Shown: positions 43,876-52,755 of the stretch, in pieces
How the letters are laid out: each line of letters starts with the position of its first letter
Position numbering within the stretch: the first letter of the stretch is position 1
Origin: G963677325 sp963677325
GTDB lineage: Bacteria > Bacteroidota > Bacteroidia > Bacteroidales > Prolixibacteraceae
Direction: 5' to 3'
Assembly (NCBI GenBank): GCA_963677325.2
Contig: CAXXGM010000008.1
Coordinates: forward strand, 856,666 to 920,665
Length of the DNA stretch: 64,000 nucleotides
Made by a program: the position numbers and the translations under genes
The notes under the pieces: model-generated
Told to the model about the DNA's origin: nothing
Databases searched by the model: none
What the model saw: only the letters and a program-made list of their open reading frames with translations

Positions 43876-44394
43876 ATGGAATTATTAACAGGATACCTGA
43901 AAATCGCGGTAAGCAGTGTGGCTGTTTATCTGTTTATCATTATTGCTATCAGGTTATTTGGGAAAAAGGAACTGGCACAGCTTTCAATTACTGATCTGGT
44001 TTTTATACTGCTCATCAGCAACGCGGTTCAAAATGCCATGGTGGGATCTGACTCCTCCTTGGCCGGAGGCCTTGTAGCCGCCTCTGCCTTGTTTGTGATC
44101 AATTACCTGTTTAAATACCTGATCTATCGTTTTCCCAAATTAAGTCTTGCCGTGCAGGGGGCCGAATTGCTGTTAATCTATAAGGGGCAACTGAATGTTC
44201 CCAATTTAACAAAGGCGCGCATCACACGGGAGGAATTACTGGAGGCCGTTCGCGAACATGGGGTATCCGAAATCAGGGAGGTTGATCTGGCTGTCCTTGA
44301 AACAGATGGCAACATCAGCATCATTTCCAACGAGTATAAACACCGGACAATCAAGAAAAGAAAAGGCAGAAGCAGGGTGATGAAGAATCAATAA
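43876..44394 (+). CDS. DUF421 (YetF-like) membrane protein
   Basis: 172 aa. Three hydrophobic segments (about 8-28, 38-55 and 62-84) are followed by a cytoplasmic domain with the family pattern LLIYKGQLNVPNLTKARITREELLEAVREHG. The IRLFGKKELAQLSITDLVF stretch is diagnostic of DUF421. Function is unknown. The last 84 bp are repeated at 46,126-46,208 behind the kinase toxin module. Confidence 0.85.
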   Translation: MELLTGYLKIAVSSVAVYLFIIIAIRLFGKKELAQLSITDLVFILLISNAVQNAMVGSDSSLAGGLVAASALFVINYLFKYLIYRFPKLSLAVQGAELLLIYKGQLNVPNLTKARITREELLEAVREHGVSEIREVDLAVLETDGNISIISNEYKHRTIKKRKGRSRVMKNQ

Positions 44395-44395
44395 T
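44312..44395 (+). repeat. DUF421 tail repeat, left copy
   Basis: The last 84 bp of the DUF421 gene, from ACATCAGCATCATTTCC to the stop codon, also occur at 46,126-46,208 with under ten differences. The two copies bracket the HipBST-like genes. Confidence 0.8.
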
Positions 44396-44536
44396 CGGAA
44401 TAAGTGTGTACCTCCAATGCCCAAAATAGCTATGGTTTCAAATATATTCCACAGAAAGGTGCGACTCATTGCACTATTTAATATAATTTTAAAGCGGAAA
44501 TAGTAAATGCTTGGATTAGTGCTTTTCGATGCACCA

Positions 44537-44570
44537 TTTGTTGTAATTTATAAAATTTATTGTATATTTG
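44537..44570 (+). promoter_or_regulatory. Probable promoter of the HipBST-like operon
   Basis: TTTG at 44,537-44,540 and TATATTTG at 44,563-44,570, an exact TAnnTTTG match, 22 bp apart. The start codon of the first gene follows 19 bp later. Confidence 0.6.
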
Positions 44571-44589
44571 CATAAAATAAGGCAACGTA

Positions 44590-44808
44590 ATGCACTTTAA
44601 AGAATTAATAGAAATCGTAAAGGAGCGAAGAGAAGCCCTTCAGGTAACTCAGGAAACCCTGGCTCAACTATCGGGGGTAGGTTTAAGAACGCTAAAACAG
44701 TTTGAAAGCGGGAAAGGAAATCCCACGCTGCTAACACTGCAAAAATTAGCCGATGTATTGGGCCTGGAGGTGTATTTAAAACTTAAAAATGTACCTCATA
44801 GCAAATGA
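44590..44808 (+). CDS. hipB: HipB-like helix-turn-helix regulator
   Basis: 72 aa, a single Cro/C1-type helix-turn-helix (TQETLAQLSGVGLRTLKQFESGKGNPTLLTLQKLADVLGLEV). In HipBA and HipBST systems HipB binds the operon promoter and the kinase. Its stop codon overlaps the next start by 4 bp (ATGA), showing translational coupling. Confidence 0.85.
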   Translation: MHFKELIEIVKERREALQVTQETLAQLSGVGLRTLKQFESGKGNPTLLTLQKLADVLGLEVYLKLKNVPHSK

Positions 44809-45131
44809 GAAAGGCCAAAATATTGTACAAAGATGAGGAAGCGGGAGTGTTAACGCAACATGACGATGGTTCATTCACATTCCGTTATCATACTTCCTGG
44901 ATGTTTGATAGCAACAAGCCTGGCATCAGTCTTACCTTACCAAAAAATGAACAGGAATATCATTCAAAATTCCTGTTCCCATTTTTTTACAACATGCTGC
45001 CCGAAGGTTCAAACAAGGAATTAGTTTGCAAACATAATCGGATTGACCAAAATGATTATTTTGGATTGTTGATGACTACCGCAAAAAGCGACAGTATTGG
45101 GGCCGTTAGGGTTGTTAAAATAGAAAACTAA
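44805..45131 (+). CDS. hipS: HipS-like small subunit (HipA N-terminal subdomain)
   Basis: 108 aa. It corresponds to the N-terminal subdomain that is fused to the kinase in HipA: FTFRYHTSWMFDSNKPGISLTLPKNEQEY, FLFPFFYNMLPEGSNKELVCK. In the three-gene HipBST system of E. coli O127 the small HipS protein, not HipB, is the antitoxin. The stop overlaps the next start by one base (TAATG). Assignment rests on gene order and size. Confidence 0.8.
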   Translation: MRKAKILYKDEEAGVLTQHDDGSFTFRYHTSWMFDSNKPGISLTLPKNEQEYHSKFLFPFFYNMLPEGSNKELVCKHNRIDQNDYFGLLMTTAKSDSIGAVRVVKIEN

Positions 45132-46117
45132 TGAGTTTACCTGAAATAAAATATTGCCCCGGCACATTAGCTGAAGGATTTGACACCTATAGCAGAACCT
45201 GTTTGAACAGGGTGTTCCAGGGTAAGAAGGTATATCATGTATTGCCTTATAATTCGCCGGCCTCCAACCCTGAAACGGATGAACTTTTTGAAGATAACCG
45301 TAGACGTATCTCTATTTCGGGAGTGCAGGAAAAATTCTCCGTAATACTTGAAAAAAACAAATTACGGCTTACCAAGGAAGGTGAACGCGGAAACTATATT
45401 CTAAAGCCAATTCCAAGAGTAGGTAAAAAACCGGACCAAATGCCCGCCAATGAGCACGTAACCATGCAAATTGCCCGTCAGGTTTATGGAATAGAAACGG
45501 CTGAAAATGCATTAATATTCTTTAAAAATGGCGCCCCGGCATACATTACCAAACGGTTTGACGTAAAAGAAGACTGGACTAAACTGGCACAGGATGATTT
45601 TGCATCAGTGGCCGGAAGAACACCACAAACTTATGGAGAGCATTATAAATATTCAGGAAATTATTTAGAGTTATTCCAGTTAATGGAGTCACATTTACCT
45701 GTTTATAAATTGGAATCGCCTAAGTTGCTCAAAATTCTTGTATTTAATTACTTGTTTTCAAACGGGGATGCTCATTTTAAGAACTTTTCATTGTTAGAAA
45801 CCCCAATGGGTGATTACCGGTTAAGTCCTGCCTATGACTTGCTAAATAGCCGTATTCATATAGAAGATAAAGACTTTGCACTGGACGATGGCCTATTGCC
45901 AAAAAATCTGGCTCAAGGGAAAATTAGTCGCCAATTTTCCATACTTGCTGAGAATGCACGCGTAAATGAAAAGATTTTTAATGATATCATGTCGCTGATG
46001 TTATCAAAATCAGATTTGGTTGAAAAAATGGTAGCTGCGTCTTTTCTCGACGATACTACAAAAAGAACCTATTGGCAGTCTTATCAGGGTCGTTTAAAAC
46101 AATTGATGAAAGTGTAA
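45131..46117 (+). CDS. hipT: HipT-like serine/threonine kinase toxin
   Basis: 328 aa, a HipA-type kinase without the N-terminal subdomain. The Gly-rich loop reads S61-I-S63-GVQEKFS, the two-serine SIS form that HipT uses for autophosphorylation. NGDAHFKN (D213, N218) is the catalytic motif and SPAYDL (D236) the metal-binding one; all are intact. HipT phosphorylates tryptophanyl-tRNA synthetase in E. coli; the target here is unknown. Confidence 0.85.
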   Translation: MSLPEIKYCPGTLAEGFDTYSRTCLNRVFQGKKVYHVLPYNSPASNPETDELFEDNRRRISISGVQEKFSVILEKNKLRLTKEGERGNYILKPIPRVGKKPDQMPANEHVTMQIARQVYGIETAENALIFFKNGAPAYITKRFDVKEDWTKLAQDDFASVAGRTPQTYGEHYKYSGNYLELFQLMESHLPVYKLESPKLLKILVFNYLFSNGDAHFKNFSLLETPMGDYRLSPAYDLLNSRIHIEDKDFALDDGLLPKNLAQGKISRQFSILAENARVNEKIFNDIMSLMLSKSDLVEKMVAASFLDDTTKRTYWQSYQGRLKQLMKV

Positions 46118-46125
46118 GCTTAGAG

Positions 46126-46208
46126 ACATCAGCATCATTTCCAATGAGTATAAACACCGCACCGTCAGAAAAGAAAAGGCAGAAACAGGGTGATGAAGAA
46201 TCAATAAT
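46126..46208 (+). repeat. DUF421 tail repeat, right copy
   Basis: Copy of 44,312-44,395 lying 9 bp after the kinase stop codon. It no longer belongs to an open gene and marks the right border of the toxin module. Confidence 0.8.
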
Positions 46209-46260
46209 ATTCTATTAAAAATATTAGTTATCTTTGACGTTAGTAATGTAAAAGATCAGT

Positions 46261-46545
46261 ATGATTGTTTCATTTGGCTCAAAGGATACTGAAAAGATAT
46301 GGGACGGTGAAAGGATTAAGAAGATTCCTGGTGAGATTCAACAAGTTGGAAGAAGAAAATTAAGGATGCTGAATAACTCGCAGAACTTAGGAGATCTTAC
46401 AATTCCGCCATCAAACAGGCTTGAGAAACTCTCAGGAAACCTCAAGGATTTCTACAGTATCAGAATTAATGATCAGTGGAGAATAATTTTCAAATGGGAG
46501 AACAATCATGCTAAAGAAGTTGAAATAATTGATTATCATCAATAA
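46261..46545 (+). CDS. higB: HigB/RelE-family toxin
   Basis: 94 aa. The fold pattern is that of HigB-type mRNA interferases: TEKIWDGERIKKIP, RKLRMLNNSQNLGDLTIPPSNRLEKLSG and IRINDQWRIIFKWENNHAKEVEIIDYH. Residues of the RINDQWRI-x-F segment bind the ribosomal A site mRNA in the family. The toxin gene precedes the antitoxin, the HigBA order. Confidence 0.88.
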   Translation: MIVSFGSKDTEKIWDGERIKKIPGEIQQVGRRKLRMLNNSQNLGDLTIPPSNRLEKLSGNLKDFYSIRINDQWRIIFKWENNHAKEVEIIDYHQ

Positions 46546-46555
46546 AATATTGGCT

Positions 46556-46849
46556 ATGGAAAAGTTGGCAAATATACATCCAGGGGAGGTTCTTAATGAA
46601 GAATTTCTTTTACCGCTTGAAATTACAGCTTATCGATTATCAAAGGATTTGGATATACCACAAACAAGAATATCTCAAATAATAAAAGGGAAACGGAGAA
46701 TTACAGCAGATACTGCTTTGAGATTGAGTTCTTATTTCGGCAATTCAGCCAAATTCTGGCTTGGGTTGCAAGATGATTATGACCTTGAAGGGGAAAACAG
46801 AATGAATGAACAAACATTTAAAAAGATTCAAGCAATAAACAGAACTTGA
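46556..46849 (+). CDS. higA: HigA antitoxin
   Basis: 97 aa from the ATG at 46,556, which starts MEKLANIHPGEVLNEEFLLPL, the standard HigA opening; an upstream frame beginning at 46,529 overlaps the toxin and is less likely. The helix-turn-helix (TAYRLSKDLDIPQTRISQIIKGKRRITADTALRLSSYFG) binds the operon promoter and the protein neutralises HigB. Confidence 0.88.
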   Translation: MEKLANIHPGEVLNEEFLLPLEITAYRLSKDLDIPQTRISQIIKGKRRITADTALRLSSYFGNSAKFWLGLQDDYDLEGENRMNEQTFKKIQAINRT

Positions 46850-46898
46850 TAAAAAAGAAGTCGGGCTGACATTTTTGTAATACAGGTTACAAAAACGA

Positions 46899-47528
46899 AT
46901 GATGAAATTTATATTCGAAAAATGGTGGAGTGCGAATTTTTTCAACAAAAGATTCGCAAGCGGCAATGAAGAGTTAACAGTTATTGAGAGCATGATGGTT
47001 GAATTCGATTCAGATATTCGGATTCAGATTATCGATGAATTTTTAAAACGCGATTATATATCTTTTGTTTGCAAATTGGTTCCTGTGTACGGAAATTATC
47101 CTCAAAGGCAACAGGTTAGAGATAAATTTATAAAATGGCTCGATTCCGGAGTTAATGATTCAGACGGATGCGATTATATCAGGTGCATTTTAAAAACATA
47201 TCTTGACTCTGATTCAGAATTGATTAAGAGATATTTTTCAGATCAAGGTTCGATTTGGTTTAGCGTTCCTTCCGAATTATTTCATGTAGATAAAAACTTG
47301 TTTGTATCATTAATTGAAGAGTATTTGTCAAAGTTTGATAATAAAAAATTGTATAATTATGAGACTTTATCTTACTTGATCGATGATTTTGAGGCATTAG
47401 AGTTTCTAGTTGATAATTTATCCAAAAGGCAATCGAAAAGATTGAAAAAGTTTTGTGTTATAAAATCTAAAAAATCTTATTATAGTGATAAGATAAAAGA
47501 AAAATTGAAAGAATTATCTGCTAAATGA
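46899..47528 (+). CDS. Hypothetical AT-rich protein, 209 aa
   Basis: No family recognised. Helix-rich, without signal peptide or membrane segment, with pairs of short helices (IQIIDEFLKRDYISFVCKLV, DGCDYIRCILKTYLDSDSELIKRYFSD, LVSLIEEYLSKFDNKKLYNYE-like segments) that could be HEAT-like repeats. The C-terminus is very basic. Two start codons stand side by side (46,899 and 46,902). It follows HigA by 49 bp. Confidence 0.55.
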   Translation: MMKFIFEKWWSANFFNKRFASGNEELTVIESMMVEFDSDIRIQIIDEFLKRDYISFVCKLVPVYGNYPQRQQVRDKFIKWLDSGVNDSDGCDYIRCILKTYLDSDSELIKRYFSDQGSIWFSVPSELFHVDKNLFVSLIEEYLSKFDNKKLYNYETLSYLIDDFEALEFLVDNLSKRQSKRLKKFCVIKSKKSYYSDKIKEKLKELSAK

Positions 47529-47649
47529 AGTACTGCCATAACAGCAAACCATCCATACTCCTCCAAATTATGCACTAAAAATAAACGGAGCGGGCTGATG
47601 CTGATTTGCAATCAGTATCTTTTTAGCTAAGGATCTGTGATACTTTTCA

Positions 47650-47771
47650 ATTATACGCAAGCCGGGTTTCGGCGCTTCGTTGACAAGAAATAAATAAATT
47701 GAAAAGTAGTGCTGCGTAGGAAATTCATCGGGAAACTTCCGCCATGCGTGTAGCAGAACGTTAGGGGGCAT
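47650..47771. repeat. attC-like repeat, copy 1
   Basis: Contains GGGTTTCGGCGCTTCGTTGA, GACAAGAAAT, CGTAGGAAATTCATCGG and ends in AGAACGTTAGGGGGCATT. The inner arms ACGCA (47,655) and TGCGT (47,745) pair. About 120 bp are shared with copy 2. The TAAC that would open the site may be at 47,538. Confidence 0.6.
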
Positions 47772-47815
47772 TTTAAGAAACCATTGTTAAAACGAATAGC
47801 AAATAATTTAGTCTT

Positions 47816-48580
47816 ATGTTTAATTTTGATAGTTTATTAGAGTTCAAAGAATATGAAGATGATGTTTTTCAATACCTAATTTATCTATTGGATAATGAGG
47901 GTACAGAAATAATTCACGACTTTATTATCCATTCAGAGATGTATTATGCGTTTGATATAAGTCAATTGAATGAAGCAAGGATACTTAAAATTGTTTCTGA
48001 TCCAGATATTTATAAAAAATACTATTGTAGATTAGACGAAATTGGGAAAGTAATAAAAGATAAGCTCTTTGATGTAAATAGAACAGTAATCTCTTTAGTT
48101 AGAATAGAGCCAAATCTTAAGAAGTTTAGGATGCTTGATAATAGATATGTACCTGTTTTAACGCCTTGGGAGGAAATTAACAAAGCTCAAAATATAATGC
48201 TTGAGCAGTTTAGAGAGGCATCAGAGTCTATAGATTATCAAAATATTGGGAATACCTGCAGGACAATAATGCAGAAAGTATCAAATATTGTATTTATTCC
48301 ACAAAAACATACTGACACAGGAGGGAAAGGCGTTTCTGAAGGTGATTTCAAGAATAGGCTTCATACATATATCAAAACTGAACTTGGGGGTCATGATAAT
48401 GAAAGGATTAGGGCATTTTCACTTTCAATTATAGATTATGCTGAAAAAGCAGTCAATATAGCAAATGGACTTACTCATTCCTTAAATGCAGATTCATTTA
48501 TTGCGGAATCTTGTGTGATTAGTACCATTTCACTAATTAATATTATCAGAATTATTGAAAAAAATAAAAACGTATTCTAA
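47816..48580 (+). CDS. Hypothetical protein between the attC-like repeats, 254 aa
   Basis: AT-rich and entirely between two attC-like copies, as a gene cassette would be. No signal peptide. The second half (EEINKAQNIMLEQFREASESIDYQNIGNTCRTIMQKV, then HDNERIRAFSLSIIDYAEKAVNIANGLTHS) recalls the helical C-terminal domains of some abortive-infection proteins, but I would not assign it. Its stop codon shares bases with the opening TAAC of the second repeat. Confidence 0.6.
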   Translation: MFNFDSLLEFKEYEDDVFQYLIYLLDNEGTEIIHDFIIHSEMYYAFDISQLNEARILKIVSDPDIYKKYYCRLDEIGKVIKDKLFDVNRTVISLVRIEPNLKKFRMLDNRYVPVLTPWEEINKAQNIMLEQFREASESIDYQNIGNTCRTIMQKVSNIVFIPQKHTDTGGKGVSEGDFKNRLHTYIKTELGGHDNERIRAFSLSIIDYAEKAVNIANGLTHSLNADSFIAESCVISTISLINIIRIIEKNKNVF

Positions 48581-48711
48581 CATCAAATTATCCGCAATTT
48601 GGGTTTCGACGCTTCGTTGACAAGAAATTAGTAAATTTGGAAAGCAGCACTTCATAGGAAGTTAATCGGTTAAATCTTGCCCTGCGTATAGTTGCGGAAC
48701 GTTAACGGTCA
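48578..48711. repeat. attC-like repeat, copy 2
   Basis: TAAC at 48,578 pairs with GTTA at 48,701; TCCGCAA (48,591) pairs exactly with TTGCGGA (48,692). Between them lie GGGTTTCGACGCTTCGTTGA and CATAGGAAGTTAATCGG, shared with copy 1. The outer and inner paired boxes reproduce the R and L box layout of integron attC sites. Confidence 0.62.
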
Positions 48712-48728
48712 TTGTTACTTAGACAGAA

Positions 48729-48938
48729 ATGAAAAAACTTAGATTTGGATTGATTGTCTTTGCAATTGTCATCATCATTGCAGATTTGACATTTGTAGAT
48801 TATAGTAATTTGACTTGGTCTGAAAATTTGAGTTCATATATAAGTATTATAGCGATGATTCTTTTAATTATCAGCGTGATAATACAAATCAGATATGACA
48901 AAAAACAACAAGCAAAATTGACAGACAATAGCAGATAG
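48729..48938 (+). CDS. Small two-helix membrane protein, 69 aa
   Basis: Two transmembrane segments (FGLIVFAIVIIIADLTF and YISIIAMILLIISVIIQI) and a charged tail RYDKKQQAK. It begins 18 bp after the attC-like repeat, the typical place of a cassette gene. Function unknown; no third repeat was found behind it. Confidence 0.55.
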   Translation: MKKLRFGLIVFAIVIIIADLTFVDYSNLTWSENLSSYISIIAMILLIISVIIQIRYDKKQQAKLTDNSR

Positions 48939-49225
48939 GTTGTAAAAAATTTTCAGGACCAGTCATTGAATTGTAATGGCAGGAATATATATTTAACCCT
49001 TATTCCGAAACAGTGAGGAGTGAAAAAGCACGAACAAACAGGACTTGATTTTGAACAGACTCAATTAAGAATGTTGTGACTGTCTGTAATCCAGCCCTGC
49101 AGGTCTGGCAGAATTGGACAATTTTATTATTTGTCAGATTCCTTGCAATGCTTATTTTTACCAAATTCTGACCTGAGTTATTGTTTCAAATACAGGAACG
49201 ATCAGCTTAACTAAAAACCGGAATT

Positions 49226-52200
49226 ATGAATATATTGAAATCGATTCTCGTTATCGCATTTGTCGGATTTATAACGCTACAGCAGACAGCTGTTCAGGCA
49301 AAAGGGAGCTCCACTTTGATGCAAAGAGGCTCAGTGAATAGAAAATCCGTTTCTGCTTCAGATACGCTTCCACGGCCTTTAGCGCAATCTGCTATCATTG
49401 TCCGGGGAAATACAAAACATCCATGCGTTAATCTCACTCAGCAGGACGTGCTTGAGGCTCGAAAAAGAATTATTACGCATGACTGGGCTAAAAAGGAGCG
49501 TGATGCTATCTTAAAAGCCGCTGAACCGTGGATGAAAGAGTCTGATCAGTATTGGCTGAGTTTTTTGCCTGCCAAAGGCGCTGCCTACGCTTATGGATTT
49601 ACCGGATGCCCTATATGTAAAAGCGCTACAGGAACCTGGGATAAAGCTCTTTGCTCGTGGGATAAACCGGGACATGTGCGTTGCGAAAAAGGGCATTTAT
49701 TGCCTGATGCAGAACATCCAGACAGCGGCAAAGGATATAAAGGGCCGGACGGCAGGATCCATTACTTTGTCGGGCAGTTTAATGCCTGGGTGACAGAACA
49801 GTGGACTCTTAATGCATTGCCGGCCTTGTCAAAAGCTTACCTGCTGACCGGCGATGAGCGTTACGCCGAAAGGGGCATGCTCCTGCTCGACGCGATGGCT
49901 TCCATTTATAAAGAATCCACCGCAGGATCATGGGACTATCCCAGCAATCCAACGAGCGGACGTTTGGCAAGGCCCTGGTACCAGGTTTCCCGCACCCTCG
50001 AGAAATTCGTGGATTACTACGATTGGATGTATAACAGCCGCGCCGCTGAGAAACCATCTCTTCGCCAGGGAATGAACCGCCGCCAAAACATTGAGGAATA
50101 TATGCTGCTTGATGGGGGATATTACTGCTATTCTCACGGATGGGGCACACTGAACAATGGCAATGCCGATTATCTGAGAGGGGCCATGACCGTTGGCTGC
50201 TTGCTTGATATTCCCGAGTATATTGATGCCGCCGTCAACGGCCCTTGCTCGATTAATACCATGCTGGCCAACAATATAGATCGTGACGGGTGGTATTATG
50301 AGACAACACCCATGTATTCAATCCACGCCTGTCATCTTTACCTGAGTTTCGCGGAGCCGCTTTACAACCTTCACAGCAAGGAGTATCCCAATGGAATTAA
50401 TCTCTATGATAATCCTAAGATGAGAGCAGCGATTACACTGCCTGATCTGAGGCTTCAACTCGCAGGCCGCCGTCCTAATTTTGGTGATAGTGCACCCGAT
50501 CCATGTTATCTTGATCCCTCGAGTCACTTGTTCAGCATAACTGATTACATCTTTACAGAACAGCTCTTTGCCCGATGTTCAGATTCAAGCAAGAAACGCG
50601 AATATGGCCAGATACTGAATTACCTGGCTAATGGTAATCCCGAAAAGATGCATGGACAGAATATGGTTGAGCTCCTGACCGGGAAAAGTACCGGCGATTG
50701 GATACTTTGGCATGCGAAAGAACCCATCTCGTCTGACAATCAGCTGCCATCTGAAATGGCGAGGCAGGTGAAAGGAAGCTGGGTTGCGGGTATGAAAGGA
50801 ATATCGATACTGCGCCAGGGCGAACAGGCTGCTTTGTTGCGTTTTGGCCCTTCGCTCAATCATGGCGACCCCGATGACCTTGGACTGTTATTCAGCAGCA
50901 ATGGATACGAACTTTCTTATGATATCGGCTATGGCCTTTCCACAACACACGTTCAAATGGGATGGGCCAGCAGTACGGTCAGCCACGCGCTGGTGACCGT
51001 TAATGAAAAGAATCAGCTTGGAGGAGAGGGCAGCGGTGGCAGTCTGCTGGGATTCGCCGCACTTCCCTCGGTGCAGTTTGTTGATGCGGACAGTCCGCTA
51101 AGCTATTCCAAGGAAGGCGTGCGGGAGTACCGCCGTTCTTTGGCACTGGTGAAGGGCGGTTACCTGGTTGATTGCTTTCATGTTGAAGGAGGCGACCAGC
51201 ATGATTATGGATTCGGCAGCCTGGGAACTTCATTGGAACCATTCGGAGTTAAAGATCTGAAATCGAAACCCGGCAGTCTTGCAGAAGGCTATGACTGGGG
51301 AGTGAACATCGGAGATGATGGCGACATCAAAGGTCAGCCGAACAAACCCAGCTGGAATGCCCCTCCGGGGAATGGCTATGGTTTCTTCTTTAATGTCCGT
51401 GAGGCAAAGCAGGCAAACAAAGATTGGGGAGGCATCTGGAGCATTTCTGATGTCCGTCCGAAAGAGGTAACCGCTTATACCTGGAATACGACCATGATCC
51501 CCACCAACGAGCACCCTGCTCATTTGCGCCTTCACCTGGTTGGGGATACTGCTCAGCCTGTCTATGCTGATGCGCCGGGTATTTATCCCCGTCAGCCTCT
51601 CTCGAGTTATGTGCTGGCCCGCCGCAGTGGCAAGGATTTAAAAAGTACTTTTCTTTCTGTCTATGAACCATACGATGGAATCAAAGGTGCAACACCAGGG
51701 CTTGATCGCGTAGAACGGATTGGCGACCGGGCCATTGCAGTTTCCAGGCCCAATGGAACGGTAGACGTGCTTCTTTTCGGTTCACACCGGATTGAGTCTG
51801 TCTATGGATCAATCGATTTCAAAGGCGATTTTGCTTATATTTCCGGCACCGGTAAATTGGTTAAAAGAGCAGAATCGCTTGGGGCAGAGTATCTTTCAGT
51901 TGGAGGCAGGGTCCTAATAAAAAGCAAGGGATCGCTGGTGGCCAAAGTGAAACAGGTTGATGCCGGAAGTTGCACTGTTGAACTTGACACTGAAGTTCCA
52001 GCCAGTCTCTCAGGTCAAACGGCTATTTTCTCCAATCCGGCCTGGTCACGCACCAGCAGCTATTATATCAACAAAGCCGATGGCCGAAAGCTTGTGCTGA
52101 GAGGTACTGGCCTGAGCATGGGTGTGGGCCGTGTAAAGAAAATAGAAGCTGACGGATCTTTTATCAGTTCTATTCCCCATGAGTACGCCAGGACCTGGGG

Positions 52201-52432
52201 TTCTTTCAGTACCAAGTTCTTTGACGGTAAGATGATCGTTGGACGCGATAATGGCGCTGCACGGATTACTTCTGTCAAAACAAACATGAAAATTTCAGTC
52301 AGGAGCGGGTCAGCGCTTAAAGAGGGAGAGATATTTGATTACATGGATCTTTCGCCCGGCGATCAGGTGCGCATTGCTTTCTCTCAGGTATGGCCTTCGG
52401 TTAATACCGGGAGCACGACCTCCGCACACTGA
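49226..52432 (+). CDS. Heparinase II/III-family exported protein (1068 aa)
   Basis: 1068 aa with a signal peptide (MNILKSILVIAFVGFITLQQTAVQAKG). Cys pairs CPICK and CSWDKPGHVRC near residues 130-150 resemble the zinc knuckle of the 19.8-26 kb pair. The alpha-toroid (LTGDERYAERGMLLLDAMASIY) is followed by the sandwich with NHGDPDDLGLLFSSNG near 545 and VSHALVTVN near 586; the usual Asn after the second His is Ala here. It is the fourth member of the family in the window. Uronate polysaccharide lyase role inferred. Confidence 0.8.
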   Translation: MNILKSILVIAFVGFITLQQTAVQAKGSSTLMQRGSVNRKSVSASDTLPRPLAQSAIIVRGNTKHPCVNLTQQDVLEARKRIITHDWAKKERDAILKAAEPWMKESDQYWLSFLPAKGAAYAYGFTGCPICKSATGTWDKALCSWDKPGHVRCEKGHLLPDAEHPDSGKGYKGPDGRIHYFVGQFNAWVTEQWTLNALPALSKAYLLTGDERYAERGMLLLDAMASIYKESTAGSWDYPSNPTSGRLARPWYQVSRTLEKFVDYYDWMYNSRAAEKPSLRQGMNRRQNIEEYMLLDGGYYCYSHGWGTLNNGNADYLRGAMTVGCLLDIPEYIDAAVNGPCSINTMLANNIDRDGWYYETTPMYSIHACHLYLSFAEPLYNLHSKEYPNGINLYDNPKMRAAITLPDLRLQLAGRRPNFGDSAPDPCYLDPSSHLFSITDYIFTEQLFARCSDSSKKREYGQILNYLANGNPEKMHGQNMVELLTGKSTGDWILWHAKEPISSDNQLPSEMARQVKGSWVAGMKGISILRQGEQAALLRFGPSLNHGDPDDLGLLFSSNGYELSYDIGYGLSTTHVQMGWASSTVSHALVTVNEKNQLGGEGSGGSLLGFAALPSVQFVDADSPLSYSKEGVREYRRSLALVKGGYLVDCFHVEGGDQHDYGFGSLGTSLEPFGVKDLKSKPGSLAEGYDWGVNIGDDGDIKGQPNKPSWNAPPGNGYGFFFNVREAKQANKDWGGIWSISDVRPKEVTAYTWNTTMIPTNEHPAHLRLHLVGDTAQPVYADAPGIYPRQPLSSYVLARRSGKDLKSTFLSVYEPYDGIKGATPGLDRVERIGDRAIAVSRPNGTVDVLLFGSHRIESVYGSIDFKGDFAYISGTGKLVKRAESLGAEYLSVGGRVLIKSKGSLVAKVKQVDAGSCTVELDTEVPASLSGQTAIFSNPAWSRTSSYYINKADGRKLVLRGTGLSMGVGRVKKIEADGSFISSIPHEYARTWGSFSTKFFDGKMIVGRDNGAARITSVKTNMKISVRSGSALKEGEIFDYMDLSPGDQVRIAFSQVWPSVNTGSTTSAH

Positions 52433-52455
52433 AATTTATTTGTTCAGGATGATAT

Positions 52456-52731
52456 GGGTACGACAAAATTCCCTTAATCGAAAAATATGGTTTATGTAAC
52501 CTGGAGTAAAAAATAGTAAGCGGGGGAAATGGGGAAATGGGGAAAATGGATTCAGTTATATATAAAGTCTATCCTCACAGTAAATGGATGTGTACTTTGC
52601 TAATATATAATGTAATAAGGTTGGGTTAGCTATTGTATTCATTAAGGTTGGGAATAATTGCAAATAAGGTTTTTAAATGAATTTATCAAAAAAGCTGGTC
52701 CATAAGGGGAAAGAGAATTTTGTCGTAACCC
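52456..52731. repeat. Inverted-repeat element enclosing a GGGGAAAT array
   Basis: GGGTACGACAAAATTCCCTT (52,456) and AAGAGAATTTTGTCGTAACCC-type arm (52,711-52,731) are near-perfect inverse copies. Between them, GGGGAAAT repeats three times (52,516-52,545). There is no reading frame. It fills most of the 323-bp gap before the GH106-like gene. Confidence 0.6.
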
Positions 52732-52755
52732 GATGATATAAAAGCCATACAACTG

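Noticed and set aside
43752..43994. 80-codon frame before and into the DUF421 gene
   Set aside because: It overlaps the DUF421 start in another frame and has no protein-like features.
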